Shown here in pieces: positions 1 to 6,809 of a DNA stretch of 7,638 nucleotides (position 1 is its first letter; the number at the start of each line of letters is the position of its first letter). This stretch comes from Desulfobacterales bacterium (GTDB lineage Bacteria; Desulfobacterota; Desulfobacteria; Desulfobacterales; Desulfobacteraceae). The translations under genes were made by a program, and so were the position numbers. The notes under the pieces are model-generated. The model made no database searches and was not told the origin of the DNA. It saw only the letters and a program-made list of their open reading frames with translations. The stretch is taken from positions 1-7,638 of the forward strand of contig JAKSAU010001085.1 in the NCBI GenBank assembly GCA_022361535.1, read 5' to 3'.

Positions 1-1023
1 AAAATATTAAATCGTTCAGTAGAGATTCAGGTTGAAGATACTGGCTGTACGGCTGAAGGTGGAGCGAATGCCGCTTTAAAGATTATTGCTGACCCTAAGC
101 ATGTTGCTATATTTGGCACAACCTGTTCCGGAGCCGCAGCTACTTCTGCAGAAGTGATGTCAGATGCCGGTCTGACAATGATATCAGGTAATAACAGTGC
201 CCCGTTTTTAACTAGTATTGCAGGGAATAAGGCTCCCAATTGGCAGGAAGGGTATTTCAGAACTGCAATGAATGAAGAAAAATCTGGGAAAGCAGCTGCT
301 ACTTTCGCCTATGAAAAACTTGGAATCAGAAAAGCCGCAACCATCAATGATGGTGACATATACACCCGTGGCCTCACAGATGGATTTAATAAGTCGTTTA
401 CTGAACTTGGCGGTCAAGTTGTACTGAAAACCTCTATTAATAAAGGCGATGTCCAAATGAAGCCGGTGTTAACCGCTGTGGCCAATTCAGAAGCCGAGTT
501 AATATTTTTTCCCCTTTTTCAGCCAGAAGGAAATCATATCCTTCTTCAGGCCAGAAGTATGGATAGTTTGGATAATGTTGTTTTAATGAGCGATGGTGCT
601 CTTATTGATGAATCTTTTTTATCGGCGGTTGGAGACAAAGGTGTAGGTATGTATTTTGTCGGACCGGCTAGTTATAAGGGAGAAAAAGTCGAGGAGCTTG
701 AGAAAAAATATCAGGCAAAATATCAGCATGCTCCATCTGTATTTTATTTCATCAGTGGCTATGATGCAGCTTTAATCTTGTTTGAGGCCATTGAAAAAGC
801 TGCCCAAAAAGAAACTGATGGAACGGTTTATATTGGTCGCAGCACATTAAGAAAAACAATGTATGCTACAAAGAACTTCCAAGGAGCCACAGGCTCGTTG
901 ACCTGTGATGAGTTTGGAGACTGTGCGCGACCGGTGTTTAATATTCTTCGATTTCAGGACGAATCAAAAGGATTAGAAGGGCTTAAATCTAATGTTCAAT
1001 TTACTTTTTCACCTTCAGAATAA
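1..1023 (+). CDS. Periplasmic ligand-binding protein, LivJ/Peripla_BP_6 type (5' end missing)
   Basis: This is the C-terminal 340 residues of a substrate-binding protein of the branched-chain amino acid/amide ABC transporter type. The reading frame is open from base 1, so the start, signal peptide and first part of lobe 1 lie outside the window; ATG or GTG codons near 154 are internal. Family features visible: the lobe-1 stretch around residues 12-62, with DTGC, an A-rich helix, IFGTTCSGAA and then MISGNNSAP; the YFRT segment near residue 82; and near the C-terminus GATGSLTCDEFGD, which matches the 'G.(V/L).FDE.GD' signature of the family. Cysteines at visible residues 16, 42, 302 and 308 could pair in the periplasm (inference). 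The ligand cannot be read from sequence. The next gene is a membrane histidine kinase whose ribosome binding site overlaps this stop codon, and no permease or ATPase follows. A role as a sensory co-receptor is therefore at least as likely as transport. Family assignment is firm; role is inferred. Confidence 0.9.
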   Translation, partial: KILNRSVEIQVEDTGCTAEGGANAALKIIADPKHVAIFGTTCSGAAATSAEVMSDAGLTMISGNNSAPFLTSIAGNKAPNWQEGYFRTAMNEEKSGKAAATFAYEKLGIRKAATINDGDIYTRGLTDGFNKSFTELGGQVVLKTSINKGDVQMKPVLTAVANSEAELIFFPLFQPEGNHILLQARSMDSLDNVVLMSDGALIDESFLSAVGDKGVGMYFVGPASYKGEKVEELEKKYQAKYQHAPSVFYFISGYDAALILFEAIEKAAQKETDGTVYIGRSTLRKTMYATKNFQGATGSLTCDEFGDCARPVFNILRFQDESKGLEGLKSNVQFTFSPSE

Positions 1024-1033
1024 AGGCATTTGA

Positions 1034-3388
1034 ATGAGCAGCCGTTTTCCTTTTCGAAAAGATACATCTATCACAGTCAAATTCAGCTTAGGCATAGGCT
1101 TGTTGATTATGCTCATTATTTTGGCTGCATTGACAGGATTTTTCTCTCTGCATTATGTAAGGATGGCAAAACAATCCATTCAGCTCAGCACACGAATTCA
1201 GGCACTGATTTTAGAAATGGACTGGCGAATGGAAAAGGCCCGTCACAACCATTCACAGTTTTTCGTATATTATCCAAGAATTGGCCTCAAAAAAGCCTAT
1301 CGTCTATATGCCCAATCCGCAAGTCGTGAAACTTCGAATGCAGTTAAAATAAGCAATACATTACGGTATATTTTAAAACAACCAGGGGTCAGCCAGTCAT
1401 TTAAGAAGAGCAATGTTGATCTGAATCTTTATCTTTCCTCCGCTAAACGATTTGCCAATACATCCGTAGAGTCAATTGAGTTGGTAAACCGGCTTGCTGC
1501 CTCAGAAAGTGGACTGGAGAACCGGTTGAATAAGGTTATGATTAATTTGAAGGAGATCATAAGCCCGTCAAATTATCTGTTTGGGACCTTTGATAAAATG
1601 GAGCATTTTATTTATCGGCACAGGTTAAACCGGGAACGCCATGTTATGCAGTCTGCTTTTAATAAGGCTTTTGAGTTAAATAATATGATCAGTTCTTCAA
1701 ACTTAAACTTTGAAGAAAAAAATAAAGCTTTAGAACTTTTAAAACAGATTAAAACTATTGCCGATGAGATTCTGGATACTGATGTGACCATTAATTCAAA
1801 ATTTAAAGATTTTATACTGCAGCAGAATTCAGCTGGCCAGATTTCAGAAAAACTTGTTCAACTTGCAAAAGAGGATGTTAGAAAATCTGAGCAAAAAATA
1901 GCAAAAACATACAAAATCAGCGTTTTTATAGTTATTTCAGTGTTGATTATCGGGCTGATAATTTCCTGTGTCATTGCCTACCTGCTTCACAAGAATATCA
2001 CCTATAGAATCCTTAAATTGACCTATTCAGCTGAAAAATTGAAAAACGGAAATCTTGAGACAGTTGTTTCAGAAGGGTATCAGGACGAACTTGGTCAGCT
2101 TGAAAGAACGTTTAACTTCATGGCCAGACAAATGCAGAATCTTATTCATACCCTGGAAGAAAAAGTCAAAAAAAGAACCATCAAACTAAGCAAAACCAAT
2201 GCAGAATTAGAAGCCCAAATTAGTAACCGCAGGATCATGGAAGAGCAGCTACGGCAATCCCAGAAAATGGAAGCTATAGGAACTATGGCAGGTGGTATTG
2301 CTCATGAATTCAATAATATTTTAGGGATAATCATTGGGAATGCCGAACTGGCAACTGATGACATACCTGATTCGAATCCTGCCTTTGATAGTATAAAAAA
2401 AATAAAAGAAGCGAGTCTACGAGCCAAAGAGGTGGTTCAGCAACTTCTCAGTTTTAGCCGGAAATCAGAGCAGCAACAAAAGCCGATCGATATTACTTTA
2501 GTGGTTAATGAATCCATCCAATTGATAAGATCTTCCATACCATCAAGTATCGAAGTCCACAGAAACATTCCATCAGAAATTATACCAATTTTAGCAGATA
2601 AAACGCAGATCCATCAGATTATTATTAATCTATGCACCAACGCGGTTTATGCCATGGCAAAAGAAGATGGTATTCTTGGTATCAGTATGGATGTCGTGCA
2701 ATTAAACGAGAAGTCTGACGAGCGGTTTTCCCATCTTAACGGTGGACCATATGTACGGCTCAAAGTAACAGATAATGGATCGGGGATAGATAAAGGAACC
2801 TTAAATAAAATATTTGATCCCTATTTTACCACCAAGGCTGTTGACCAGGGCACTGGTATGGGGCTGGCAGTTGTGCATGGTATTGTTAAAAACCACAATG
2901 GTGCTATCGTTGTTGATAGCGTTTTGGGGAAAGGTACTGCATTTACCCTTGTATTTCCCGTCACAGAAGTAAACTATCAGCCTGATCCGGAGATATCTGA
3001 AACAGGTTTCGAGACTTCAGGAAGTGAATCCATTCTTTTTATTGATGATGAAGAGGATATCGTCACTACCGGTATAGCGATGTTAAAAAAGAGTGGGTAC
3101 AGAGTTCAAGGACATACAAATCCCTTAGAAGCCTTGGATCTGTTTCGAGACTCACCACTTGATTTCGATGTGGTAATAAGTGATGTGACCATGCCGAAAA
3201 TGAATGGTGTGGAACTTGCAAAAAAGATGCGTGAAATCAGAACCGACATTCCAATTATTATCTGCACCGGCCACAGCTCACTGATTGATGAAGTTAAAGC
3301 GAAAGAATTAGGAATAACCGGATATATTATGAAACCGGTTTCTTTGCCAAAGCTATTCAAAACTCTTCGAGACGTTCTTGATAACTAA
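1034..3388 (+). CDS. Membrane hybrid sensor histidine kinase (HAMP-HisKA-HATPase-REC)
   Basis: Complete 784-aa hybrid two-component kinase of the inner membrane. Segments in order: TM1 about 17-39; a mostly helical periplasmic sensor domain about 40-294; TM2 about 295-318; HAMP about 318-370; a charged coiled coil about 370-412; HisKA with the H-box GIAHEFNNIL (phospho-accepting His424), typical of the HPK4 subgroup; ATPase with N-box around Asn532/Asn536, G1 DNGSGI (580-585), F-box FDPYFTT (594-600) and G2 GTGMGLAVVHG (606-616); then a receiver from about 666 with acidic pair Asp671/Asp672, phospho-acceptor Asp717 in SDVTMPKMNG, Thr745 and Lys767. All catalytic residues are present. The ATG at 1034 is preceded by AAAGG at 1022-1026, overlapping the TAA of the binding-protein gene, so translation is probably coupled. 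A TTG at 1030 is in another frame. No Hpt domain is present, so output needs an outside Hpt or regulator, or the receiver is auto-regulatory. The sensor domain matches no domain I can name. Confidence 0.95.
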   Translation: MSSRFPFRKDTSITVKFSLGIGLLIMLIILAALTGFFSLHYVRMAKQSIQLSTRIQALILEMDWRMEKARHNHSQFFVYYPRIGLKKAYRLYAQSASRETSNAVKISNTLRYILKQPGVSQSFKKSNVDLNLYLSSAKRFANTSVESIELVNRLAASESGLENRLNKVMINLKEIISPSNYLFGTFDKMEHFIYRHRLNRERHVMQSAFNKAFELNNMISSSNLNFEEKNKALELLKQIKTIADEILDTDVTINSKFKDFILQQNSAGQISEKLVQLAKEDVRKSEQKIAKTYKISVFIVISVLIIGLIISCVIAYLLHKNITYRILKLTYSAEKLKNGNLETVVSEGYQDELGQLERTFNFMARQMQNLIHTLEEKVKKRTIKLSKTNAELEAQISNRRIMEEQLRQSQKMEAIGTMAGGIAHEFNNILGIIIGNAELATDDIPDSNPAFDSIKKIKEASLRAKEVVQQLLSFSRKSEQQQKPIDITLVVNESIQLIRSSIPSSIEVHRNIPSEIIPILADKTQIHQIIINLCTNAVYAMAKEDGILGISMDVVQLNEKSDERFSHLNGGPYVRLKVTDNGSGIDKGTLNKIFDPYFTTKAVDQGTGMGLAVVHGIVKNHNGAIVVDSVLGKGTAFTLVFPVTEVNYQPDPEISETGFETSGSESILFIDDEEDIVTTGIAMLKKSGYRVQGHTNPLEALDLFRDSPLDFDVVISDVTMPKMNGVELAKKMREIRTDIPIIICTGHSSLIDEVKAKELGITGYIMKPVSLPKLFKTLRDVLDN

Positions 3389-3400
3389 ATATTCATGTAG

Positions 3401-3424
3401 GAAAGAGGAGCAATAATGAATTGA
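3401..3424 (+). other. Strong Shine-Dalgarno with a two-codon frame (possible gene remnant)
   Basis: GAAAGAGGAG at 3401-3410 is a good ribosome binding site and is followed 5 nt later by ATG at 3416, but the frame reads ATG-AAT-TGA and stops. A TTG at 3421 opens 21 codons to a TAA ending at 3486, giving a short basic then hydrophobic peptide. One extra base after the ATG would join the ATG to that frame. This may be the decayed start of a third gene of the sensing operon, or a minimal leader frame, or chance. The sequence alone does not decide. Confidence 0.3.
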
Positions 3425-3522
3425 ATCAATTAAAGATTAAACATAGAAAGTATTATTTATTGTTCAAACTCTTATCATTCTATTAATTCCAAACTATTCT
3501 GAGTTTAATATCCCCTTCCTTA

Positions 3523-3547
3523 TTGGAACTCTGGGGCTACGTTCCAA
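3523..3547. repeat. 7-bp inverted repeat (possible RNA stem-loop)
   Basis: TTGGAAC at 3523-3529 and GTTCCAA at 3541-3547 can pair around an 11-nt loop. A further TTCCAA at 3487-3492 could pair with the same TTGGAA, so two mutually exclusive stems are possible. No T-tract follows, so a standard terminator is unlikely. It lies upstream of the promoter candidate at 3627, so it would belong to the 3' end of the kinase transcript. Confidence 0.3.
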
Positions 3548-3626
3548 ATATGATCCACTTTCCCATCATCCTTCATACTGTTATTGGCAAAAAGAAGACC
3601 CCCTCCCTTGAAATATTCAGGCGGCC

Positions 3627-3654
3627 TAAAGATACTTCCGAGCCCGGTCGATAA
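3627..3654 (+). promoter_or_regulatory. Putative sigma-28 (FliA) promoter for the repeat-protein gene
   Basis: TAAAGATA at 3627-3634 and GTCGATAA at 3647-3654 resemble the sigma-28 consensus TAAA-N15-GCCGATAA. The -35 TAAA is exact, the -10 matches 7 of 8 positions, and the gap from TAAA is 16 nt, one longer than the ideal. Transcription from it would begin near 3661, leaving a leader of roughly 48 nt ahead of the ATG at 3710. The -10 half is also part of a 7-bp inverted repeat (TCGATAA-TT-TTATCGA, 3648-3663), so an operator is another reading. Confidence 0.45.
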
Positions 3655-3696
3655 TTTTATCGATGGTATTTCAACTTCATCATCTTCGGTCCGTTT

Positions 3697-3704
3697 AAAG
3701 GAGG
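3697..3704 (+). promoter_or_regulatory. Ribosome binding site that fixes the start of the repeat protein
   Basis: AAAGGAGG is a near-perfect Shine-Dalgarno match ending 5 nt before ATG 3710. It decides in favour of that start over the in-frame TTG at 3584, which has no purine-rich site in front of it. Confidence 0.85.
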
Positions 3705-3709
3705 TTCCA

Positions 3710-5752
3710 ATGGGTATTCATCTTCAACTCAGCAGCGTCTATCCTCAGTCTGTCAATTATATTTCCGATAAACTGTCAACTATTGTTACTGATATCAGAC
3801 AGCAGCATAAGGAATCATCTTTATCGACACCTGCCTATGTGGTTGACATCGAAAATATCTATATCCCTAATTCTAATTTTTCTGCCGAAGAGCTGGAACA
3901 ATTGAGAGACATATATTACCAACCTAATAGCGCTGGCCAGTCCTCAATTTCTTTTCATCAGTGGTTGGTTGACCTGAACCCGGAAGAACGGAAAAATTTT
4001 CTGGATCTTGGCTCCCGGTCTTTTTATTTAGAATTCCAAGGGTTTATTGAACAAGGCATGCGTCTTGATGGGGAGAACCGCTCACGTTTTCTTGAAGCCG
4101 GCGCCCGCATGGGGCCGGGGTCTTCAACTCTGGACTTGGCAAACGCGGTCAAAGGGCTGAGCGGAGAGAGTCTGACAAAATTTCTGGAAACAGCAGACAG
4201 GATTGGGCAATCCAGAGAACGAGATGCTATAAAGAGCTTGAAAGATTTTGTCAGTGCTGCAGGTGCATCCCCGTTTATAGCAGACAATCTTGTGAATACA
4301 GTAACTACTCTGGAAAAGGAGAGCGATGAGACAAACCTTCATAATTTTCTTGCGGCTGCCGCAGGTGCCGGAAAAGACTTGAATGAACTGATAAACGCAA
4401 CACAGAATTTCAGAGGCCAAGATTTGGCAAGTTTTCTTGAAGCCGCGGCATTCGCCGGAGATGGAATCGGCCACCTTATCTTCCTGGCAAGGGATCTGGG
4501 CGGTGAAGAGCAGAACCGATTCCTGGCTTTTACAGCAGAACTTGCCAAGAGTGGGGATACGGAACTGGAGAATTTGATTCTCGCGGTCCAAGGTAATGCA
4601 ATGGGACTGAAGGATCTTATGGACTTCTCTGAAAAATTGAATGGCGAAGGCAGAGGCGCATTTCTAAAAATTGCCGCAAACCAAGATGTCTACGATGCCT
4701 CCGCCCACCGCCTGGCAACAGTACTCGAAACCCTTGGCCCTGGAACCACACAGGCCAATAACTTTCTTTTGTCCGCGTTGAATTCCGGAGAGTATTTAGA
4801 CGGTCTTATCCATCTGATAGAAAGAACTGCTGAAGAGAGCCGACCATACATACTTGGATTCACCGTTGGCCTTTCAGGAGCAGACCTTTCTAACTATCTC
4901 CGGGCATTGGAAACCCCTGATTCGGACGCTTTGGAACTAACCGAAGCCGCTTTGGAACTGGACGGTCTCCCAAAAAGTCACTTCCTCTATGCCGCTTCTA
5001 TCGACAGTTCCGTTTCAGAAAGTCTAATCACAATGACCCGAGATCTGAAAGGAGAAGAGCTGGAGGATTTCCTATATACGGCTGCAAACAAGGCTCAAGG
5101 CCTTGCCAGTTTTCTCGATGAGGTAAAGGACAGCGATGAAAGAGGTGAATTTATCCGGATGGAACGGGAGGCACTGGAGACTGAGGAGAACAATGCCCAA
5201 GAATATGTGTTTCTCAAATCCATACTTGATGACGACTTGTTCCTGGGGTTAACAGGCAGAGGAGGAAACATGGAACGAATGGTGGAAAGCATGGACTCTC
5301 TGGATGCCGTACAAATGGAGGCTTTTATCAGCGTGGCAGAAAAATTGTCCATCTATAATGGTACCCAGCGTCCCTTGCCCGAGCTATTTTCTGTTATGGG
5401 GAAACTCCAGGGAAATGACCTTGATGCGTTTATGGAAAAGGCCGGCAACCTCAACGGCTTTGACCAGGCACATTTCATCATTTATGCTGATGCCGTCACA
5501 ACAGAAGGTGGGGACAACCCGGGCCTTTACCGGCTAATTGAGTTGGAGGAAAATTTCGGTGATGAATCTGACAGTCTCTTCGGTCTGTACATGGAAGCAG
5601 AATTATTGGGAGGGCTGGAAACAAATAAAAAAATATGCCCTATTAATTGTTCATGCAGTTCATGTTCTCCAGAAGGGATACCCTCATTTAAAAATGAAAG
5701 ATCATTATATGAAGAATATGTTAAAATAGTTCGGTTAGTCTCGGTTATATGA
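3710..5752 (+). CDS. Unrecognised 680-aa protein of ~29-residue alpha-helical repeats
   Basis: I do not recognise this protein as a member of a named family. Starting at ATG 3710 it has 680 residues. Residues 1-86 form a non-repeated N-terminus without signal peptide or hydrophobic segment. Residues ~88-637 consist of degenerate units with core L-x-G-[ED]-x4-F-L-x2-A. The aromatic anchor falls at 97, 127, 158, 213, 242, 271, 318, 352, 396, 425, 454, 481, 539, 574 and 589, so many steps are 27-31 or about double that. Each unit reads as two short helices joined by Gly-rich turns, suggesting an all-helical solenoid and hence a binding or scaffold role (inference). It is acidic and has no catalytic motif I can see. 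The last 43 residues differ: they are AT-rich in DNA and carry Cys643, 647, 649 and 652, beginning at a run of seven A (5627-5633), so the true C-terminus may be affected by a frameshift. A sigma-28-like promoter in front hints at a link to motility. Confidence 0.85.
   Translation: MGIHLQLSSVYPQSVNYISDKLSTIVTDIRQQHKESSLSTPAYVVDIENIYIPNSNFSAEELEQLRDIYYQPNSAGQSSISFHQWLVDLNPEERKNFLDLGSRSFYLEFQGFIEQGMRLDGENRSRFLEAGARMGPGSSTLDLANAVKGLSGESLTKFLETADRIGQSRERDAIKSLKDFVSAAGASPFIADNLVNTVTTLEKESDETNLHNFLAAAAGAGKDLNELINATQNFRGQDLASFLEAAAFAGDGIGHLIFLARDLGGEEQNRFLAFTAELAKSGDTELENLILAVQGNAMGLKDLMDFSEKLNGEGRGAFLKIAANQDVYDASAHRLATVLETLGPGTTQANNFLLSALNSGEYLDGLIHLIERTAEESRPYILGFTVGLSGADLSNYLRALETPDSDALELTEAALELDGLPKSHFLYAASIDSSVSESLITMTRDLKGEELEDFLYTAANKAQGLASFLDEVKDSDERGEFIRMEREALETEENNAQEYVFLKSILDDDLFLGLTGRGGNMERMVESMDSLDAVQMEAFISVAEKLSIYNGTQRPLPELFSVMGKLQGNDLDAFMEKAGNLNGFDQAHFIIYADAVTTEGGDNPGLYRLIELEENFGDESDSLFGLYMEAELLGGLETNKKICPINCSCSSCSPEGIPSFKNERSLYEEYVKIVRLVSVI
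3971..5620 (+). repeat. Protein-level tandem repeat array, period about 29 residues
   Basis: Segments that line up include LNPEERKNFL, LDGENRSRFLEAG, LSGESLTKFLETA, FRGQDLASFLEAA, LGGEEQNRFLAFT, LNGEGRGAFLKIA, LSGADLSNYLRAL, LDGLPKSHFLYAA, LKGEELEDFLYTA, LQGNDLDAFMEKA and LNGFDQAHFIIYA. Anchor phenylalanines at 213, 242 and 271 are exactly 29 residues apart, as are the anchors at 396, 425 and 454. A 58-residue step (481 to 539) equals two periods. Copies have diverged at DNA level and I see no long exact DNA repeats, so the array is old or under selection for variation rather than a recent tandem expansion. Confidence 0.8.
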
Positions 5753-5823
5753 CTGCCTTTTCATAGAAGCACTTCTCAAAATAGCTTTCCATTGCCCGTT
5801 ACACCTAATTTTCAGAACTAAGT

Positions 5824-5841
5824 TGTGTTATCACTGACACA
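5824..5841. repeat. Small inverted repeat upstream of cooC (possible operator)
   Basis: TGTGT at 5824-5828 and ACACA at 5837-5841 form a 5-bp inverted repeat separated by 8 nt. It is loosely like a CRP/FNR-family site, but the consensus spacing is 6 nt, so the match is poor. It lies about 70 nt ahead of the start codon of the CooC-type gene. No convincing sigma-70 promoter was found nearby: TTGAAC at 5846 and TATGCT at 5874 are 22 nt apart, which is too far. Confidence 0.2.
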
Positions 5842-5912
5842 GACCTTGAACAGGCTTCCATCATCTGCCCATTTATGCTACAGATTTTTTCAAACCCAAT
5901 GCGGAGGTAGAC

Positions 5913-6686
5913 ATGAAGCTGATGATCTGTGGTAAAGGAGGCAGCGGCAAAAGTACAGTCACGGCCCTTCTGGCAAAAGCACTTGAAGAACGGGGTAAAA
6001 ATGTATTGGTAGTGGATGCGGACGAATCCAATATCGGTCTTTATAAAATGATTGGCACTGACTTGCCAAAACCGATGATGGATGCCCTTGGCGGGAAAAA
6101 GGGTTTCCAGGCCCGCAAAAAGGCTGCCGGAGCAGGTCTTGGTGCACCGCCTCCCATGTTCCCTGCCGGCCTCACATTGGACAGCCTGAAACAGAACAAT
6201 CTGTTAAAAGACTGTCTGGCCGTATCGGGCCAGATACAGATACTCTCAATTGGGAAAATCCATCATTTTGGAGAAGGATGCGCCTGCCCCATGGGCAACC
6301 TTTTCCGTCTGTTTTTACCGGCCCTGTCTTTGGGTGAAAAAGATCTGGTTCTTGTGGATACCGCAGCGGGGCTGGAGCATTTCGGCCGAAGGCTTGACGG
6401 GCTTTGTGACCATGTCCTTTCCGTGGTGGCACCCTCCTTTGAATCCATCACTCTTGCCGGACGCATGGCCGAACTTGCCAAAGAAGCAGGCCTTGACCTT
6501 TCTGTCATACTCAACCAAATTGATGAGGCAACCTTACCAGACATTGAAAAAGAATTGGATGACCTTACAATCCTTGGCAGAATCCCTCATGTTCATGACC
6601 TTTTTACAAGCACTCTAAAAGGACAACCTCTAAATATTTCACAGGATAAAATGGACCCGATCTGCCAGGCAATTGAAAATCTGTGA
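5913..6686 (+). CDS. cooC: CooC-type ATPase, carbon monoxide dehydrogenase nickel-insertion accessory protein
   Basis: Complete 257-aa cytoplasmic P-loop ATPase of the MinD/SIMIBI class. In the CooC family such dimeric ATPases bind nickel and help load it into the active-site C-cluster of carbon monoxide dehydrogenase. Evidence: a deviant Walker A at residues 7-15 (GKGGSGKST, signature Lys8 and catalytic Lys13); the VVDADESN switch at 33-40; the paired cysteines of GCACP, Cys123 and Cys125, which is the C-x-C metal site typical of CooC; the Walker B/switch LVDTAAGLEHFGR at 147-159; and VILNQID near 198-204, in the nucleotide-base-contact position. Length is normal for the family. A Gly/Ala/Pro-rich stretch at about 72-85 looks like a lineage-specific loop. 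The start is supported by GGAGGT at 5903-5908. No dehydrogenase gene is in the window, so the partner is unknown; family membership is firm, the exact client is inferred. Confidence 0.9.
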   Translation: MKLMICGKGGSGKSTVTALLAKALEERGKNVLVVDADESNIGLYKMIGTDLPKPMMDALGGKKGFQARKKAAGAGLGAPPPMFPAGLTLDSLKQNNLLKDCLAVSGQIQILSIGKIHHFGEGCACPMGNLFRLFLPALSLGEKDLVLVDTAAGLEHFGRRLDGLCDHVLSVVAPSFESITLAGRMAELAKEAGLDLSVILNQIDEATLPDIEKELDDLTILGRIPHVHDLFTSTLKGQPLNISQDKMDPICQAIENL

Positions 6687-6721
6687 TCATCATTCAATAC
6701 CTGTTCAAAATTATTAGAGGA

Positions 6722-6750
6722 TTGTTAAACATGTCATTATGGTGTAAAAC
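6722..6750 (+). promoter_or_regulatory. Weak sigma-70-like promoter candidate for the acylase gene
   Basis: TTGTTA at 6722-6727 and TAAAAC at 6745-6750 are 17 nt apart and match the -35 and -10 consensus at 4 of 6 positions each. They lie about 60 nt before the acylase start. In AT-rich intergenic DNA such matches arise easily by chance. Confidence 0.2.
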
Positions 6751-6809
6751 AACACCGAAATAAATTAATGAATGCAAATTAACCCCTTCTCGCAGACAAA
6801 GGAGTTCCC

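Larger units (their letters stand above)
3389..3709. other. Intergenic region of 321 nt with abortive start, inverted repeats and promoter candidate
   Basis: No convincing gene lies here. The first half is strongly AT-rich. From the kinase stop onward it holds a Shine-Dalgarno sequence leading to a two-codon frame, a palindrome AATTGA-A-TCAATT at 3419-3431, a 7-bp stem at 3523-3547, and a sigma-28-like promoter at 3627-3654. I see no stem followed by a T-tract that would make a standard intrinsic terminator for the kinase operon. An open frame back to a TTG at 3584 is continuous with the next gene, but is better read as leader DNA because the promoter candidate and the strong ribosome binding site both lie downstream of that TTG. 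Confidence 0.6.

Noticed and set aside
1030..1329. 99-codon frame starting at a TTG just before the kinase
   Set aside because: It lies out of frame inside the kinase gene, whose product is clearly recognisable over the same bases.
3648..3663. Inverted repeat TCGATAA-TT-TTATCGA as an operator
   Set aside because: Half of it is the -10 box of the sigma-28 candidate and the rest is simple AT-rich sequence. I keep the promoter reading as more specific, though an operator is not excluded.
3584..3709. In-frame N-terminal extension of the repeat protein from a TTG at 3584
   Set aside because: There is no ribosome binding site before the TTG, the start would lie upstream of the promoter candidate, and an ATG with AAAGGAGG is available at 3710.
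5765..5776. AGAAG-CA-CTTCT after the repeat-protein stop as a terminator
   Set aside because: The 2-nt loop is too tight for an RNA hairpin and no T-tract follows.
6263..6544. Reverse-strand open frame within cooC
   Set aside because: It lies opposite a strongly supported gene and its translation resembles no protein I recognise.
6741..6756. Stem GGTGT-AAAACA-ACACC as a terminator for cooC
   Set aside because: The stem has only 5 bp and is followed by GAAATAAATT, not a T-tract.
6731..6763. Ten-codon frame with AGAGG upstream, between cooC and the acylase gene
   Set aside because: It is too short and its ribosome binding site too distant (10 nt) and weak to call a gene.
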